Program-made: the position numbers and the translations under genes
Origin: Parvibaculaceae bacterium
GTDB taxonomy: Bacteria; Pseudomonadota; Alphaproteobacteria; Parvibaculales; Parvibaculaceae
NCBI GenBank assembly: GCA_029209985.1
Contig: JARGNZ010000023.1
Location: 1-52,199 of the forward strand
Length of the DNA stretch: 52,199 nucleotides
Direction of reading: 5' to 3'
Notes under the pieces: generated by a model
The model's input: only the letters and a program-made list of their open reading frames with translations
Database searches by the model: none
What the model was told of the DNA's origin: nothing
In this document: positions 1-8,623 of the stretch, piece after piece
Position numbering within the stretch: the stretch's first letter is position 1
Layout of the letters: each line of letters starts with the position of its first letter

Positions 1-1628
<1,628 letters not shown>

Positions 1629-1644
1629 TCAGATCCTTATCTGA
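1629..1644 (-). promoter_or_regulatory. Hairpin presenting the groEL Shine-Dalgarno sequence
   Basis: On the mRNA strand the sequence reads TCAGAT-AAGG-ATCTGA: a perfect 6-bp stem whose tetraloop is the AAGG Shine-Dalgarno core, followed after CTA by the groEL ATG. The base pairing is seen directly. A role in translational or temperature control is inference. Confidence 0.5.
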
Positions 1645-1664
1645 TGAGATCAAGTGCGGTCTTG

Positions 1665-1692
1665 GTGCGTGGGCACAAAGTGTGCCTCGCAC
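1665..1692 (-). promoter_or_regulatory. groES-groEL intercistronic stem-loop
   Basis: An 11-bp interrupted stem, GTGCG and GGCACA pairing with TGTGCC and CGCAC around an AAG loop, lies between groES and groEL. Heat-shock-dependent mRNA cleavage between groES and groEL has been described for Agrobacterium tumefaciens; this hairpin is in the equivalent place. No U-tract follows, so it is not an intrinsic terminator. Confidence 0.45.
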
Positions 1693-1708
1693 GAACAAGG
1701 GCAGTTGA

Positions 1709-1996
1709 TTATTCGATGATCCCGAGAATGTCGGATTCTTTCATGATCAGCAGATCTTCGCCGTCAACTTTGACTTCGGTGCCAGACCATTTGCCGAACA
1801 AAACTTTATCGCCTTGTTTCACGTCAAGCGCGGTCACTTTACCGGCTTCGTCTTTAAGGCCTGAACCAGCAGCCAATACTTCGCCTGTAGAAGGCTTCTC
1901 TTGAGCTGTTTCTGGGATGATGATCCCACCAGCGGTTTTCGTGTCTTCTTCAACACGCCGAACCAGCACGCGGTCATGCAACGGACGGAATTTCAT
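1709..1996 (-). CDS. groES: Co-chaperonin GroES
   Basis: The 95-residue heptameric lid of the GroEL chamber. The whole protein matches the family: it starts [14 protein letters not shown], has the mobile-loop region [20 protein letters not shown], and ends ESDILGIIE. The start at 1996 is set by a GGGAGA ribosome-binding site and the usual length. It is the first gene of the groESL operon and lies about 60 bp downstream of a CIRCE operator. Confidence 0.99.
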   Translation of the reverse strand: MKFRPLHDRVLVRRVEEDTKTAGGIIIPETAQEKPSTGEVLAAGSGLKDEAGKVTALDVKQGDKVLFGKWSGTEVKVDGEDLLIMKESDILGIIE

Positions 1997-2055
1997 GAAT
2001 AGTCTCCCTTGAAAAAAAGCCTAAGAGGCTGAATTCATTGCGAAAAATTAAACCG

Positions 2056-2082
2056 TTAGCACTCTTATGAGGTGAGTGCTAA
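2056..2082 (-). promoter_or_regulatory. CIRCE operator (HrcA binding site)
   Basis: Perfect consensus TTAGCACTC - 9-nt spacer - GAGTGCTAA, between the promoter and groES. CIRCE is the known operator of the heat-shock repressor HrcA, whose activity depends on GroEL, so this marks negative feedback on the operon. Confidence 0.97.
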
Positions 2083-2093
2083 ATCGTTAGAAA

Positions 2094-2122
2094 GAAATAG
2101 GGACCACGCTTGTCAGAGTCAA
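2094..2122 (-). promoter_or_regulatory. groESL promoter, RpoH/RpoD-like
   Basis: Reading the minus strand, CTTGACT (-35 hexamer at 2117-2122) is followed after 17 nt by TATTTC (2094-2099) within CCCTATTT. This fits alphaproteobacterial RpoH promoters (CTTGAC / CCTATNT) and also a fair sigma-70 promoter. The predicted start is just upstream of the CIRCE, so HrcA bound there would block initiation or escape. Confidence 0.7.
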
Positions 2123-2174
2123 GGGTCATCACGTGAGAGCGGAGTGATTTATCTCAGAAACGAGAGCGGGCAGG

Positions 2175-2939
2175 CTATGCGGTGACAAGGCGCGCCTTGG
2201 GGAATTGACGGCGGATATAGGACAGAAGAGACGGGACGAGCAGAGTCAGCCCAGCCAATTCCAGAGTTTCTTCAAACACATAGCCGCTGATGTAGAGAAG
2301 GCTATGCTCACCGTAAGTTGTTAAAAGCCATCCGCCCACAAGTTCCATGCCGAGCGCGCCAGAAAAAAAGAGGAAGGCCGAGCCACCAAAAAGAACCTTA
2401 TAGAGGAACGGTAAGGCAAGGAAAAAGGAAAACAGCACAACGGTTGCCAACAGCAGCGCACAAATAGCGGGGATCACCCATGCAAAATAAAGAGCGCCAG
2501 ACGTGTTAAAAGCCGCGCGCAGGGGGTCAATAAGTGTTTCATGGAAACCAGCCGCTTCGTCGAGGCTCATCGCCAACAAACAAAAGGCAACAAACCCCCA
2601 TTGGAAGGCAAAGGGGCGTTTTTCTTGGGCGGTGAAAAGGGCTGTAAGAGCGGCCAGAAAAAATGAAACCCCAAGCAACATGCTGGCATACCAAGCTGGA
2701 ACTGAATACTCGCCGTTCAGATTGAAATGGCGTAAGTCTTTCAGAACCGTTTCAGCGCCGTAGACATGCAAATACCATTCAGTGAGAAGCCCGGCGAACA
2801 CAACAAGGAACGTGCAGAACGTAAATATCGTGCCCAACCAGAAGGGGGAGAAACGCAGCTCAGGCCCGGAGAGGTGATCATAAACATCATCAAAGAAATT
2901 GGGCACCTGGTCGTCGTGTGCGTCTGCATCTTTTTTCAT
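2175..2939 (-). CDS. Unknown multi-spanning membrane protein with buried acidic/His residues
   Basis: A 254-residue integral membrane protein with about six hydrophobic segments (roughly residues 32-55, 82-104, 112-126, 148-180, 184-206, 213-240). I do not recognise a named family. Charged residues lie inside or at the edges of membrane segments: D127, E128, H133 and E134 in the motif LDEAAGFHETL, then E199, then E223/E224/E227 in FEETLE. The ATG at 2939 with GGGAAAG upstream is preferred to an in-frame GTG at 3008 that has no ribosome-binding site. It is divergent from the Aat-type gene. Function unknown; a role in metal binding or catalysis in the membrane is only a guess. Confidence 0.75.
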   Translation of the reverse strand: MKKDADAHDDQVPNFFDDVYDHLSGPELRFSPFWLGTIFTFCTFLVVFAGLLTEWYLHVYGAETVLKDLRHFNLNGEYSVPAWYASMLLGVSFFLAALTALFTAQEKRPFAFQWGFVAFCLLAMSLDEAAGFHETLIDPLRAAFNTSGALYFAWVIPAICALLLATVVLFSFFLALPFLYKVLFGGSAFLFFSGALGMELVGGWLLTTYGEHSLLYISGYVFEETLELAGLTLLVPSLLSYIRRQFPKARLVTA

Positions 2940-3084
2940 TGCTGTCTTTCCCACGTCGTGTGCTGGCCCCCTTTTTGCTGTGCTTACGCTAAATTTAAGG
3001 GTTCTCACGTTAAGTTTGAGACAGCATGTCTTGCAAAGAAAGTGTCAAATAATGTTTTCCGGTGTTTCCCACAAAAAAACAACA

Positions 3085-3981
3085 ATGCCCCGCAAAGGAG
3101 TGTCTCAAAACGAAACGCTCGTGTCCCTTTTCAGTGCAGTTGAAAAGTTGCTCCCCCCCAAATTGGCACATTTTGCAATGGCGATGGCCTATTCATTACG
3201 GCCCGCCCGTTGGTATGACGGTGTTGGATTGTTGAAAATGGTGTGGGAAAAAATAACGCGCAAACCGGAAGGCATTTTCCAACGCACCACAGAAAACGCA
3301 CTCGAAGCTCCTGGCGGATTGGTTGATATTGGCAATGACCTGTCTCCTTCCCACCTTGTAGACGCCTATGGGCTTGGGGTCTTCCCCTTCGCGCATGTGG
3401 GGCCGTCAAAGTGGGTGTCGCCCCCGGCGCGGGCTTTGGGGTATTTGAACGAAACACGCATCGAAAAAAACCTACGCCGATTGTTACGCCAGAAAAAATA
3501 TACAGTGACGTTTGACCAAGATTTTGAGGGCGTTATGCGGGCGTGTGCAGCACCCCGTGCAGGGCGTGTGCACCTGACGTGGATCAATGAGCGCATGATT
3601 GCGGCTTATAAAGACCTGCACCGTGAGGGACATGCCCATTCTGTTGAAGTGTGGAATGGAGATGGCGAGCTTGTGGGCGGGCTATACGGGGTTGCAAGCG
3701 GCGGGGTTTTTGTGACCGAAAGCCAATTCAATATCGCGCGCGATGCATCAAAGGTTGCCTATGTGACACTCAATCGGCATTTAGCTGAATGGGGTTTTCA
3801 AGCCAACGATGGCAAATATATGACCCAGCATCTTGCCAATCTGGGTATGCGCGAAGTGTTCCGTAATGAATACACGCGATTACTGAGCCGCACACAGGAC
3901 CTAAAAACAACGGGTCGTTGGACGGTTGATAACGATCTGGATGTAGCAGGTTGGAAGCCAGAAAACCCAACACCGTTGTAA
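3085..3981 (+). CDS. Leucyl/phenylalanyl-tRNA-protein transferase family protein (divergent Aat)
   Basis: Aat transfers Leu or Phe from tRNA to N-terminal Lys/Arg in the bacterial N-degron pathway. Family motifs are clear: DLSPSHLVDAYGLGVFPF (residues about 85-102), TWI (165-167), AHSVEVW (184-190), LVGGLYGV (196-203), TESQF (211-215), ASK (221-223). It differs from E. coli Aat at important places: FPW is FPF, GGDLSP is GNDLSP, GESMF is TESQF, and the DxQ pair (Asp186/Gln188) is DGK at 242-244. It also carries about 40 extra N-terminal residues. The frame is open further upstream; ATG 3085 is chosen because the sequence becomes protein-like there, though no strong ribosome-binding site decides it. 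Family membership is sure, substrate is not. Confidence 0.85.
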   Translation: MPRKGVSQNETLVSLFSAVEKLLPPKLAHFAMAMAYSLRPARWYDGVGLLKMVWEKITRKPEGIFQRTTENALEAPGGLVDIGNDLSPSHLVDAYGLGVFPFAHVGPSKWVSPPARALGYLNETRIEKNLRRLLRQKKYTVTFDQDFEGVMRACAAPRAGRVHLTWINERMIAAYKDLHREGHAHSVEVWNGDGELVGGLYGVASGGVFVTESQFNIARDASKVAYVTLNRHLAEWGFQANDGKYMTQHLANLGMREVFRNEYTRLLSRTQDLKTTGRWTVDNDLDVAGWKPENPTPL

Positions 3982-4078
3982 GGCACGCAGATGCCTTGTG
4001 AGCCTCGCTAAAACCTTACTGGGCAAATCGCCCGCCGCCCCCTACGATGGTGCAAAACAAGTGGGAGCGGCGAGCAGC

Positions 4079-5236
4079 ATGAGCACGCAAGACAATTCAA
4101 AGAAAACGATCAATCATCATCTCATTGGCGAGCCGGGCAGCGTTGCCCAACTGGCGACGCCGGCTTTGATCATCCAAAAAGATGTATTCGATGCCAATGT
4201 AAAAGCCATGAAAGAGCATTGCGCCCGCAATGGACTGGCGCTGCGCCCTCATGCCAAAACCCATAAATCTGTCAGCATCGCGCAGGCTCAAATTGAGGCC
4301 GGCGCTTTGGGTGTTTGCTGTGCAAAGCTGGGGGAAGCCGAAGTTATGTCGGCGGGGGGGATCGACAGTATCTTGATTACCTCTCCCATCATCACCGCCC
4401 AAGCCGTTGCCCGGTTGATGGCATTAAACGCCCGCACGTCAGACCTGATGGTCGTTGTAGATCACCCCGAAAATGTGGAGACCTTGGCGGCTGCCGCAGT
4501 GGACGCAGGCAAACCGTTGAGTGTCCTCATCGACCTCGATATTGGGTTGCACCGTACCGGCATCGCGCCAGGTGAAGGGGCGCTTGAGCTGGCCCAGGAC
4601 ATCGCGCGTCATGAAAGTCTAAACTTTAAAGGGTTGCAGGCATACGCAGGCCATTTGATGCACATCGATGACTTTGAAGGACGGCGCAAAAAGTCCTTGG
4701 AGGGCATGCAGCATCTCGCAATCATGAGAGACGCGCTTAAAGAGCTCGGGATTGAATGCCCCATTATTTCAGGTGGGGGAACGGGCACCTATAATATTGA
4801 CCCTGAAGCCAAAGTGCTGACGGAGCTGCAAGGCGGGTCTTATATTTTTATGGACCGCCAATATAATAGCGTTCTAGGACCTCAAGACACGCCCCCTCTT
4901 TTTGAAGCTTCCCTCTTTGTGCAAATGACTGTTGTGTCTAAAAACACACCGGGCATTGTCACCACCGATGCGGGCTTTAAGTCGTTTGCAACAGATGCAG
5001 AAGAACCGCCTCAGTTGGTGGCGGGTGCGCCAGAAGGAGCAAATTACTTTTTCTTTGGCGATGAGCAGGGCGGGATCTTCTTACCAGAGGGAGAGGACCT
5101 TGCGTTAGGGCATGTCTTGACGGCGCTAACGCCGCACTGTGATCCGACTGTTAATCTCTACGATGTATATCATGTTGTTGAGGGTGACACGCTCATCGAC
5201 ATTTGGCCGATTGAGGCACGCGGCTGTTCCAGCTAG
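4079..5236 (+). CDS. DSD1/D-threonine aldolase-like PLP enzyme
   Basis: A 385-residue fold-type III PLP enzyme with an alanine-racemase-like barrel followed by the C-terminal metal-binding domain of D-threonine aldolase and D-serine dehydratase. The PLP lysine lies in RPHAKTHKS near residue 60. A phosphate-binding glycine cluster (ISGGGTGTY) and the metal pair in PHCDPTVN near the C-terminus are visible. The expected reaction is D-threonine to glycine and acetaldehyde, or dehydration of a D-hydroxy amino acid. Start at ATG 4079 has GGAG 11 nt upstream and gives the family length; an in-frame GTG at 3998 would add 27 unusual residues. Same strand as aat upstream and pfk downstream. Confidence 0.88.
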   Translation: MSTQDNSKKTINHHLIGEPGSVAQLATPALIIQKDVFDANVKAMKEHCARNGLALRPHAKTHKSVSIAQAQIEAGALGVCCAKLGEAEVMSAGGIDSILITSPIITAQAVARLMALNARTSDLMVVVDHPENVETLAAAAVDAGKPLSVLIDLDIGLHRTGIAPGEGALELAQDIARHESLNFKGLQAYAGHLMHIDDFEGRRKKSLEGMQHLAIMRDALKELGIECPIISGGGTGTYNIDPEAKVLTELQGGSYIFMDRQYNSVLGPQDTPPLFEASLFVQMTVVSKNTPGIVTTDAGFKSFATDAEEPPQLVAGAPEGANYFFFGDEQGGIFLPEGEDLALGHVLTALTPHCDPTVNLYDVYHVVEGDTLIDIWPIEARGCSS

Positions 5237-5256
5237 TCGCATGTTGTTCCAGCTAG
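5225..5256 (+). repeat. Direct repeat at the 3' end of the D-threonine aldolase-like gene
   Basis: TGTTCCAGCTAG occurs twice (5225-5236 and 5245-5256), with the gene's TAG stop at the end of the first copy. It looks like a small local duplication; no function is suggested. Confidence 0.8.
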
Positions 5257-5290
5257 GGTGCATGGGTCATTGGCCATTGAAGGAGACAAA

Positions 5291-6442
5291 ATGCGGATTG
5301 GAATTTTGACCGGTGGCGGAGATGTGCCGGGACTTAACGCGTGCATCAAAGCTGTGACGCGACGGGCGAGCGAATTGGGCTGGGAAGTCATTGGCTTCCG
5401 CCGTGGGTGGGCAGGACCCCTCAATTATAATTTGGACGATCCCGAAGGGTCCCAAAAGCATTTGGTGCATTTGACACCTGCGCTCGTGCGCACAATTGAC
5501 CGCAGCGGTGGCACAAAACTTCACACCGCCCGCATGCACCCCCATGAAGTCAAAGCCAGCGATGTGCCTGACTTTCTCAAAGCCGAATTTGCGACCGCTG
5601 ACGGATCAGATGCAGATTGTACACCGCATATATTACGTGTCCTCAAACACCTGAAAATCGATGCGATGATTACCATCGGTGGAGACGGCACGCTTTCGTT
5701 TTCAGCGCGCCTCCACCAAGAGGGGATGAAGGTCATGTCCATCCCCAAGACCATGGACAATGACGTGTATGGTACGGATTATTGCATTGGCTTTTCTACC
5801 GCTGTCACCCGGTCTGTTGATGCTCTGCAACAACTACGCACCTCTACAGGCTCGCACGAACGCATTGCAGTGGTCGAGATGTTTGGGCGTAACTCCGGTG
5901 AAACAGCATTGATCTCAGGTTATCTGGCCGATATGGACCGTGTACTGATCGCTGAAGTGCCGATTGATTTGGATAAATTGACGGACCTCATTGTTGCAGA
6001 CCGCGCGGCTAATTCCGCCAACTATGCCATGATGGTGGTGTCAGAAGGTGCGCACCTTGAAGGCAGCAGGGCACTGGATAAGAGCATCGATGAGGCCGGA
6101 CAGCGCGAGCTGGGAGGTATTGGTGCCATTGTTGGAGATGAGATTAAACGGCGCACAGGCATTGGCATCATTGGGCAGAACCTTGGGTATCTGATGCGCT
6201 CAGGTGCCCCGGATGCATTGGATGTCATGGTTGCCAAAGCTTACGGCACAATGGCTGTGCAAATGCTGGCAGAGGGCCGCTTTGGTTTGATGATGGCCCT
6301 GCGCGACGGAAACTATTGCGCTGTGCCTGCGGATGAATGTATCGGCGGGATTAAACGGGTAGACGTTGCAGCTCTTTATGATCCCAACGCCTACCGGCCG
6401 CGCATTGCGAAGGTCGAAGCCATGCCGATGTTCTTGTATTAA
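5291..6442 (+). CDS. 6-phosphofructokinase (PfkA superfamily, mixed ATP/PPi signature)
   Basis: Phosphorylates fructose 6-phosphate to fructose 1,6-bisphosphate in glycolysis. The 383-residue protein has GGGDVPGLN at residues 8-16, GGDGT at 130-134, PKTMDND at 152-158 and MFGRNSGETAL. The residue equivalent to E. coli Gly104 is Gly, as in ATP-using enzymes, while the Gly124 position is Lys (PKT, not PGT), as in PPi-dependent and group III enzymes, so the phosphoryl donor is uncertain. ATG 5291 follows AGGAG with good spacing and starts directly at the first beta strand. Many alphaproteobacteria lack phosphofructokinase and use the Entner-Doudoroff route; with pgi at 28967 this suggests a working upper glycolysis. 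Confidence 0.92.
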   Translation: MRIGILTGGGDVPGLNACIKAVTRRASELGWEVIGFRRGWAGPLNYNLDDPEGSQKHLVHLTPALVRTIDRSGGTKLHTARMHPHEVKASDVPDFLKAEFATADGSDADCTPHILRVLKHLKIDAMITIGGDGTLSFSARLHQEGMKVMSIPKTMDNDVYGTDYCIGFSTAVTRSVDALQQLRTSTGSHERIAVVEMFGRNSGETALISGYLADMDRVLIAEVPIDLDKLTDLIVADRAANSANYAMMVVSEGAHLEGSRALDKSIDEAGQRELGGIGAIVGDEIKRRTGIGIIGQNLGYLMRSGAPDALDVMVAKAYGTMAVQMLAEGRFGLMMALRDGNYCAVPADECIGGIKRVDVAALYDPNAYRPRIAKVEAMPMFLY

Positions 6443-6450
6443 ACCCGGTA

Positions 6451-6879
6451 TTAGGCGGAAAGAATACGTTCCATTGCAGATGCTTTAAGGAGCAACTTTC
6501 CATTTTCGTCGGTGAATGTGGCTTCCACAAAAGCTTGGCTGCGACTGCGGTTGATGACAACGCCCTCGCACCGCACAATGCCTTTGGTGACAGGACGGAA
6601 GAAGTTTGTTTTCAGGTCAATGGTTGTGAAGTTCTGATCGTCTTCCAAAACAGTCATCAACGCATAGGAGCATGTTTGATCTGCCAGTGCTGCGAGATAG
6701 CCGCCAAAAACCGCCACGGGGTTCATATACTCTGGATTGACCGGCCAGTTAAAAACCACGCGCCCTTCTTCAACCGTGGTGAGTTTGCAGTCATAAAGCT
6801 GTAGGGATTTAACATGTGGGGGCGCTTTGGCCGGGTCTTGTTTTTGCGTATTCGCTAAAATACTTTTCCAACTTGGCAT
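6451..6879 (-). CDS. PaaI-type hotdog-fold thioesterase family protein
   Basis: A 142-residue single hotdog domain. The signature MNPVAVFGGYLAALADQTCSYA (residues about 52-73) matches the helix that carries the catalytic acid in PaaI-like thioesterases, and DLKTNFFRPVTKG is the usual central strand pair. It probably hydrolyses an acyl- or aryl-CoA; the substrate cannot be told. It ends 8 bp from the stop of the convergent phosphofructokinase gene, with no visible terminator between. It follows the ICL/PEP mutase gene on the same strand with a 41-bp gap, so the two may be cotranscribed. Confidence 0.88.
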   Translation of the reverse strand: MPSWKSILANTQKQDPAKAPPHVKSLQLYDCKLTTVEEGRVVFNWPVNPEYMNPVAVFGGYLAALADQTCSYALMTVLEDDQNFTTIDLKTNFFRPVTKGIVRCEGVVINRSRSQAFVEATFTDENGKLLLKASAMERILSA

Positions 6880-6920
6880 GGGAAGCCTTTCGATTAGTCT
6901 GAGATATCTGAATGGAATGT

Positions 6921-7802
6921 TTAGGTAGAAGACTTGTCTTCAGCCTCAGCGGCCTCTGCCAAGAGGTCGGACAATCCAACAATTTCATTGTAGCGCGAGA
7001 AGCTAACCCGTGGTTCATCAGCAGGCAATTGATTGGACGCCAACATATGATCAAAAACAGTTTCCAGTTTTTGGGTCACGCAAAGCAAGGCGGACACGGG
7101 AAAGAGAGCAATTTTATAGCCCATGTTTTGTAGTGCCGCCCCGTCGAGATAGGGCGTCTTGCCGTCTTCCACCATATTGGCAACCAGTGGAATGCCCTGG
7201 TAACGTTCTGCAATCGCCTCAAGCTCCGCTACACTCTGCGGGGCTTCAATGAAAAGAATATCTGCGCCTGCCTCTAAATAAGCATCTGCGCGACGGAGGG
7301 CTTCCTCATAACCTAAAGGGGCCCGTGCATCGGTACGCGCCATAATTTTGAATGCTGCAGATTGGCGCGCCGCACATGCACTGCGAATATTGGCGGCCGC
7401 GACCTCAACTGGCACAACTTCTTTGTTGGCCATATGGCCGCATCGTTTGGGAAAGACTTGGTCTTCAATTTGAATGCAGGCAGCACCGCCCTGTTCGTAC
7501 AACGTGACCAATCGAGCCGCATTAAGGGGGCCGCCGTGGCCGGTGTCCCCGTCGGCGATGAGCGGCGTTGGGGCGCAGGCAGCTGCCATCGCGCGGACGC
7601 GGTCTGCCATTTCCGTGGCACTCATGAGGCCAACATCCGGCAATCCTAAAACAGAGCCCGTGACCGAAAAGCCGGACAGATAAACGGCTTTGGCTCCGGC
7701 CTGTGCTGCTATGCGGGCCGAGAGCGCATCATAAGTCCCCGGGGCCAAAATGATGTCATCCCCTGCGAGAAGTTTTTCAAAAGAGACGGCGGCGGTGCTC
7801 AT
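6921..7802 (-). CDS. Isocitrate lyase/phosphoenolpyruvate mutase family enzyme
   Basis: A 293-residue (beta/alpha)8 enzyme of the ICL/PEP mutase superfamily. Seen: the metal site region IADGDTGHGG, the lyase loop FPKRCGH with the catalytic Cys of isocitrate and methylisocitrate lyases, and GADILFIEAPQS. The Cys loop argues for a C-C lyase (methylisocitrate or dimethylmalate lyase-like) rather than a phosphonate mutase; the exact substrate is open. ATG 7802 is chosen since it starts at MSTAAVSFEKLLAG, typical for the family; the longer frame would overlap the regulator gene. It lies 26 bp after the PuuR-like regulator on the same strand, suggesting one transcript. Confidence 0.88.
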   Translation of the reverse strand: MSTAAVSFEKLLAGDDIILAPGTYDALSARIAAQAGAKAVYLSGFSVTGSVLGLPDVGLMSATEMADRVRAMAAACAPTPLIADGDTGHGGPLNAARLVTLYEQGGAACIQIEDQVFPKRCGHMANKEVVPVEVAAANIRSACAARQSAAFKIMARTDARAPLGYEEALRRADAYLEAGADILFIEAPQSVAELEAIAERYQGIPLVANMVEDGKTPYLDGAALQNMGYKIALFPVSALLCVTQKLETVFDHMLASNQLPADEPRVSFSRYNEIVGLSDLLAEAAEAEDKSST

Positions 7803-7828
7803 CACGTATCCATTCATCAGCAATAAAA

Positions 7829-8440
7829 TTAGAAACTGGGCGGTGTGCACGCGGAAACGACGACACATTCAGATTGGCCCAAGTTGCGAAACCGGTGCGG
7901 CAAGAGGCTGTCAAAATAGTAGGCTTCCCCTGCAAGCAAAACGCGGGTATCGCCCCCAACGGTTAAAACCAACTCGCCGGAGACAACGATGCCCGTTTCT
8001 TCGCCCGCGTGGGAGAGCATCTCTTCTCCTGTATCCGCGCCAGGCTGATAATGCTCATGCAGCATTTGAATTTTGCGGTCCTGAGTGATTTTGCCAACCA
8101 GCTTGAATGAAATGTCACCGCCACTGGCGATTTCTTTCATGTCTTTACCCGCATAAAAAACCTTCCGCTTGGGCGCTAGGTCTAGGGTCAAAAAGTCGGT
8201 CATTGAAATGGGGAACCCATCAAGGACTTTTTTCAACGAGCCGATGGAGGGGCTGATCCGTTCTTGCTCCACTAAAGAGATAGTGCCATTGGTGACTCCG
8301 GCTCTTTTGGCAAGCTCGCGTTGAGAAAAGCCATACATTTTCCGCAAGGATTTGAGGCGTTCCCCAATTTTGGGAAGATCATCATCGTTGGTTTCATGGG
8401 ACTTATCGCCCCCATGCGCGCGTCTGAATTCATCTGACAT
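7829..8440 (-). CDS. XRE-family regulator with C-terminal cupin (PuuR-like)
   Basis: A 203-residue transcription factor: an HTH_3 DNA-binding domain (about residues 27-80, GFSQRELAKRAGVTNGTISL) followed by a small cupin sensor domain (about 125-200, ending CTPPSF, close to the C-terminus of the putrescine regulator PuuR). PuuR-type proteins repress polyamine or amino-acid catabolic genes and bind a small effector in the cupin. The divergent neighbour is an omega-amino acid aminotransferase, a natural target. There is no ribosome-binding site at ATG 8440; an AT-rich palindrome lies 6 nt upstream, so the mRNA may be leaderless and the promoter may overlap an operator. Confidence 0.92.
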   Translation of the reverse strand: MSDEFRRAHGGDKSHETNDDDLPKIGERLKSLRKMYGFSQRELAKRAGVTNGTISLVEQERISPSIGSLKKVLDGFPISMTDFLTLDLAPKRKVFYAGKDMKEIASGGDISFKLVGKITQDRKIQMLHEHYQPGADTGEEMLSHAGEETGIVVSGELVLTVGGDTRVLLAGEAYYFDSLLPHRFRNLGQSECVVVSACTPPSF

Positions 8441-8445
8441 TCGTT

Positions 8446-8455
8446 TAATATATTA
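8446..8455. promoter_or_regulatory. TAATATATTA palindrome: possible -10 box/operator
   Basis: A perfect 10-bp palindrome in the 183-bp space between the divergent regulator and aminotransferase genes. On the minus strand TATATT would place transcription start at or next to the regulator's ATG. Only one copy is seen, so an operator role is weakly supported. Confidence 0.25.
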
Positions 8456-8461
8456 GCCGAG

Positions 8462-8614
8462 ATGAAAAAGTCACGCACTTCTTTGGTTGCGGTTAAGAGA
8501 GGGCTGACGTTCAATAAACACATGAAGCGGCAGCGACAAAGTGCCGTTGACTGGAAAGTAGAACTGATTGGCATCCCAGCCGATCAGTTGCCTTTTGCTC
8601 GCGTGATAATCTAA
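8462..8614 (+). CDS. Possible 50-aa basic leader protein upstream of the aminotransferase
   Basis: An ATG-initiated frame of 50 codons (MKKSRTSLVAVKRG at the start, FARVII at the end) fills most of the space before the aminotransferase gene. Its TAA stop overlaps the AAGGA ribosome-binding site of that gene, an arrangement that would allow translational coupling. It has no clear ribosome-binding site of its own and resembles no family I know. It may be chance. Confidence 0.3.
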   Translation: MKKSRTSLVAVKRGLTFNKHMKRQRQSAVDWKVELIGIPADQLPFARVII

Positions 8615-8623
8615 GGACCCCAC

